NCBI GenBank assembly: GCA_003231795.1
Contig: QIJI01000224.1
Coordinates: forward strand, 1-7,354
DNA length: 7,354 nt
Origin: Gammaproteobacteria bacterium
Lineage (GTDB): Bacteria; Pseudomonadota; Gammaproteobacteria; GCA-001735895
Direction of reading: 5' to 3'
The notes under the pieces: generated by a model
Seen by the model: the letters and a program-made list of their open reading frames with translations, nothing else
What the model was told of the DNA's origin: nothing
Database searches by the model: none
Position numbers and translations under genes: made by a program
Part shown: positions 5,211-7,354 of the stretch, in pieces
How the letters are laid out: each line of letters opens with the position of its first letter
How positions within the stretch are numbered: position 1 is the stretch's first letter

Positions 5211-6053
5211 ATGCGACTTATCTTCCTGCTTTTCTGCCTGTTCGGTACTTCCGCGCAAGCCGCACCCCGAGTGGTCACTTCGATTGCGCCACTGCATGAA
5301 ATAACCAGCAGCATCATGTCCGGAGTTGCAGTTCCCGATCTGATTATCCGCGGCACTGCGTCGCCGCACCATTTTGCATTCAGACCATCGCATATGCGCT
5401 TGCTGCAGCGGGCAGACCTGGTCATCTGGATCGATCGAAATTTTGAAAGCGGATTCAGCCGCTTGGCGGATATTCTGCCACGATCGACACTGTCGCTGGA
5501 ATTGTTACCCAGGCTGGCGCCGGATCGGCTGGATGGGCACATCTGGTACTCACCGAGATTGACTCAAAAAGCCATCGAATTGATCCTGGTTAGCCTGATA
5601 CAGCTCGACCCCGATAATCAGTCGAGCTATAGCAGCAACGCGCGCAAGTTGCTAACCAGGCTGACCAACTGGCGACAGGAAACCAAAATCCAGCTCGATG
5701 CTGAAATCCCCGGGTTTATCACGGATCACGCATTTCTGGGGCAGTTTACGCGAGATTTCGGACTCGATCCGGTGATCTCGGTGCACAACCGCCAAGACGA
5801 CTACGGCGGTCTCGGTGATCTCGGCCGAATCGAAACCTACATTCGCGATAACCGCATTCGTTGTTTGATGACCGCCGAACCCGAACCATCGAAACTGGCC
5901 CTAAATCTGTCCGACAAATATCATATGAAAATATTTAAAATTGTTCCCCAGGCAGATACCGCAGGAATAGATGCAATTTCAGTTGGCGACAGTATACTTC
6001 GGCGTCTTGAACAATTGACAACCGCCCTGGCCGAGTGCCGGGCATCGGGTTAA
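5211..6053 (+). CDS. znuA: Zinc ABC transporter, periplasmic zinc-binding protein
   Basis: Cluster A-I solute-binding protein that captures zinc in the periplasm and delivers it to ZnuB. An 18-residue signal peptide is evident (MRLIFLLFCLFGTSAQA, cleavage after ...AQA or the next Ala). Likely metal ligands are His53 in SPHHF, His110 in DGHIWYSP and His173 in TDHAFLGQF; the long helix linking the two lobes spans about 140-165. At 280 residues it is shorter than E. coli ZnuA (about 310), because the His/Asp-rich loop before the second ligand is missing (LAPDRLDGHIW is direct). The third site reads D-H-A-F where HDAY is usual, and the C-terminal DPLG is replaced by VPQAD, so the family is clear but the site is divergent. 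A TGA immediately precedes the ATG in frame, fixing the start; no Shine-Dalgarno is visible. It is divergent from zur across the Zur box, with sat 6 bp downstream. Confidence 0.9.
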   Translation: MRLIFLLFCLFGTSAQAAPRVVTSIAPLHEITSSIMSGVAVPDLIIRGTASPHHFAFRPSHMRLLQRADLVIWIDRNFESGFSRLADILPRSTLSLELLPRLAPDRLDGHIWYSPRLTQKAIELILVSLIQLDPDNQSSYSSNARKLLTRLTNWRQETKIQLDAEIPGFITDHAFLGQFTRDFGLDPVISVHNRQDDYGGLGDLGRIETYIRDNRIRCLMTAEPEPSKLALNLSDKYHMKIFKIVPQADTAGIDAISVGDSILRRLEQLTTALAECRASG

Positions 6054-6059
6054 ATAATC

Positions 6060-7253
6060 ATGATAAAACCGATTGGTTCCGACCAGCTAGTTCCGTTATT
6101 CGTCGATAACCAAAGTGAGCGCGAGTCGCTTCTTCAGGAAGCGAACCAGCTGCCGTCTCTACTGGTCAGTTCGGCAACCGCAGCCAACGCAGTCATGCTG
6201 GGTGGCGGATATTTTTCACCACTGCCGGGATACATGAACCGGGCCGACGCGATCAATGTGGCCGAAACCATGCATACAACCGATGGCCGATTTTTTCCGG
6301 TACCGGTATTGAATCTTGTGCCCGAGCTTGCCGAAATAAAAGGCGCCGAACGCATTGCACTACGCGATCCCAATGTCGAAGGTAACCCGGTAATTGCAAT
6401 CCAGCAGGTGAAGCAGGTGAACGCTATCGAAGTGGTCAGCGATGAGCAAATGGCCACCATGACCGCGAAGGTCTATCGAACCGATGATAGCCAACACCCC
6501 GGGGTGGCAGCTTTTAACAGCCAGGGACGCCATGCAATCAGCGGGCCGATCGAGGTGCTCAATTTCAGTTATTTCGATACCGAATTTGCCAACACCTTCA
6601 GAACCGCAGTCCAGATTCGTGATGCGATCGAACAACTCGGCTGGGAGCGAGTAGTTGCCTTTCAAACGCGCAACCCGATGCACCTGGCGCATGAGGAACT
6701 TTGCCACATGGCAATGGACAGGCTCAACTGCGATGGCCTCGTCATTCACATGCTACTGGGCAAGCTCAAACCGGGTGATATTCCGGCCGACGTACGCGAC
6801 AATGCGATCCGCACCATGGTCGAACTCTACTTCGCAGAAAACAGTGCAATTGTCACCGGTTACGGTTTTGACATGCTTTATGCCGGTCCTCGCGAAGCGG
6901 TACTGCATGCCTATTTTCGTCAGAACATGGGCGCCAGCCATTTCATTATCGGTCGCGATCACGCCGGTGTCGGAGACTATTACGGCGCCTTCGACGCGCA
7001 AACTATTTTCGACGAAGAGGTCCCCGCAGGCGCTCTCGAAATCGAAATTTTTCGCGCCGACCATACCGCCTGGTCGAAAAAACTGAATCGCGTAGTGATG
7101 ATGAACGAAGCTCCGAATCACAGCAAAGAAGATTTTGTGCTGTTGTCCGGGACCCGTGTGCGCGAAATGTTAAGCGAGGGTTGTGCTCCGCCGAAAGAAT
7201 TTTCGCGACCCGAGGTTGCCGAAATCCTGATAAATTATTACCAATCCCTATAA
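6060..7253 (+). CDS. sat: Sulfate adenylyltransferase (ATP sulfurylase), dissimilatory-type single chain
   Basis: Catalyses ATP + sulfate <-> adenosine 5'-phosphosulfate + PPi. In sulfur oxidisers it runs towards ATP, using the phosphosulfate made by Apr; it can also serve sulfate assimilation. The 397 residues have the PUA-like N-terminal domain (SPLPGYMN at 53-60, LRDPNVEGNPV at 101-111) and the catalytic domain with QTRNPMHLAH at 202-211 (the QxRNPxHxxH motif), GRDHAGVGDYYG at 298-309 and SGTRVREM at 363-370. The C-terminal APS-kinase domain of fungal enzymes is absent. It resembles the Sat of sulfur-oxidising Gammaproteobacteria, not the CysDN pair of enterics. The Cys-rich zinc site described in Thermus Sat is not seen in the matching region (about 331-352). 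It starts 6 bp after znuA with no terminator or promoter between, so co-transcription under the Zur box is likely. aprAB are not in this window. Confidence 0.96.
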   Translation: MIKPIGSDQLVPLFVDNQSERESLLQEANQLPSLLVSSATAANAVMLGGGYFSPLPGYMNRADAINVAETMHTTDGRFFPVPVLNLVPELAEIKGAERIALRDPNVEGNPVIAIQQVKQVNAIEVVSDEQMATMTAKVYRTDDSQHPGVAAFNSQGRHAISGPIEVLNFSYFDTEFANTFRTAVQIRDAIEQLGWERVVAFQTRNPMHLAHEELCHMAMDRLNCDGLVIHMLLGKLKPGDIPADVRDNAIRTMVELYFAENSAIVTGYGFDMLYAGPREAVLHAYFRQNMGASHFIIGRDHAGVGDYYGAFDAQTIFDEEVPAGALEIEIFRADHTAWSKKLNRVVMMNEAPNHSKEDFVLLSGTRVREMLSEGCAPPKEFSRPEVAEILINYYQSL

Positions 7254-7354
7254 GTAAATATTTTAGTCAACGCTAGATCACGCTCCGTCTCTTTGCGATA
7301 CTCTGCGCTATGCCCGAAGCAGCAGCGACTCCGAATCAAGCTTTTTCTCTGGAA

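Noticed and set aside
5157..5542. Minus-strand frames opposite the 5' half of znuA
   Set aside because: They would run through the znuA coding sequence and the Zur operator; ZnuA on the plus strand has a signal peptide and ligand motifs, while these have no recognisable features.
6054..6059. A promoter or terminator between znuA and sat
   Set aside because: The gap is only 6 bp (AATAAT-like), too short, and no hairpin or convincing -35/-10 pair was found at the znuA 3' end by eye.

Overview
The window reads as chromosomal DNA of a gammaproteobacterium, probably one with sulfur-oxidising relatives. Three observations suggest this. The rplU-rpmA-obgE-proB order is common in Gammaproteobacteria. 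The zinc-uptake cluster is built around a Zur box of the enterobacterial type. The ATP sulfurylase is of the single-chain dissimilatory type known from sulfur-oxidising Gammaproteobacteria such as the Riftia symbiont and purple sulfur bacteria. These are judgements by eye; no database search was possible, and the lifestyle is inferred from one gene. No RNA genes, mobile elements, CRISPR arrays or phage genes were seen.

Left half (about 1-2980, all on the minus strand). Reading 5'->3' on that strand, a good sigma70-type promoter (TTGACC-17 nt-TAGAAT) drives rplU (L21) and rpmA (L27). A strong rho-independent terminator follows. Then come obgE (ribosome-associated GTPase), proB (glutamate 5-kinase, overlapping obgE by 14 bp) and the first 49 codons of a flavodoxin-fold NAD(P)H-dependent FMN reductase that runs off the left edge. 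The -35 region of the rplU promoter lies in a perfect 18-bp tandem duplication.

Right half (about 3075-7253) is a zinc-homeostasis locus arranged divergently around a 50-bp intergenic region. zur, znuC and znuB run leftwards as a tight cluster; znuA runs rightwards. A perfect 13-bp palindrome, GTTATATTATAAC, identical to the core of the Zur operator, lies 3 bp from the zur start codon and overlaps a perfect TATAAT on the zur strand. When zinc is plentiful, Zur should therefore repress both its own operon and znuA. ZnuA captures periplasmic zinc, ZnuB is the membrane channel and ZnuC the ATPase. ZnuC ends in a histidine-rich tail, while ZnuA lacks the His-rich loop found in its E. coli counterpart.

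sat begins only 6 bp after znuA on the same strand, with no visible promoter or terminator between, so ATP sulfurylase may be co-transcribed with znuA and hence under zinc control. This is the most unusual arrangement in the window. The last 100 bases after sat hold short open frames on both strands that cannot be resolved. Most of the window is ordinary housekeeping and zinc-uptake sequence. I do not see a wholly new system; the points worth a second look are the znuA-sat linkage, the His-rich segment on ZnuC instead of ZnuA, the promoter duplication and the terminator wedged before obgE.
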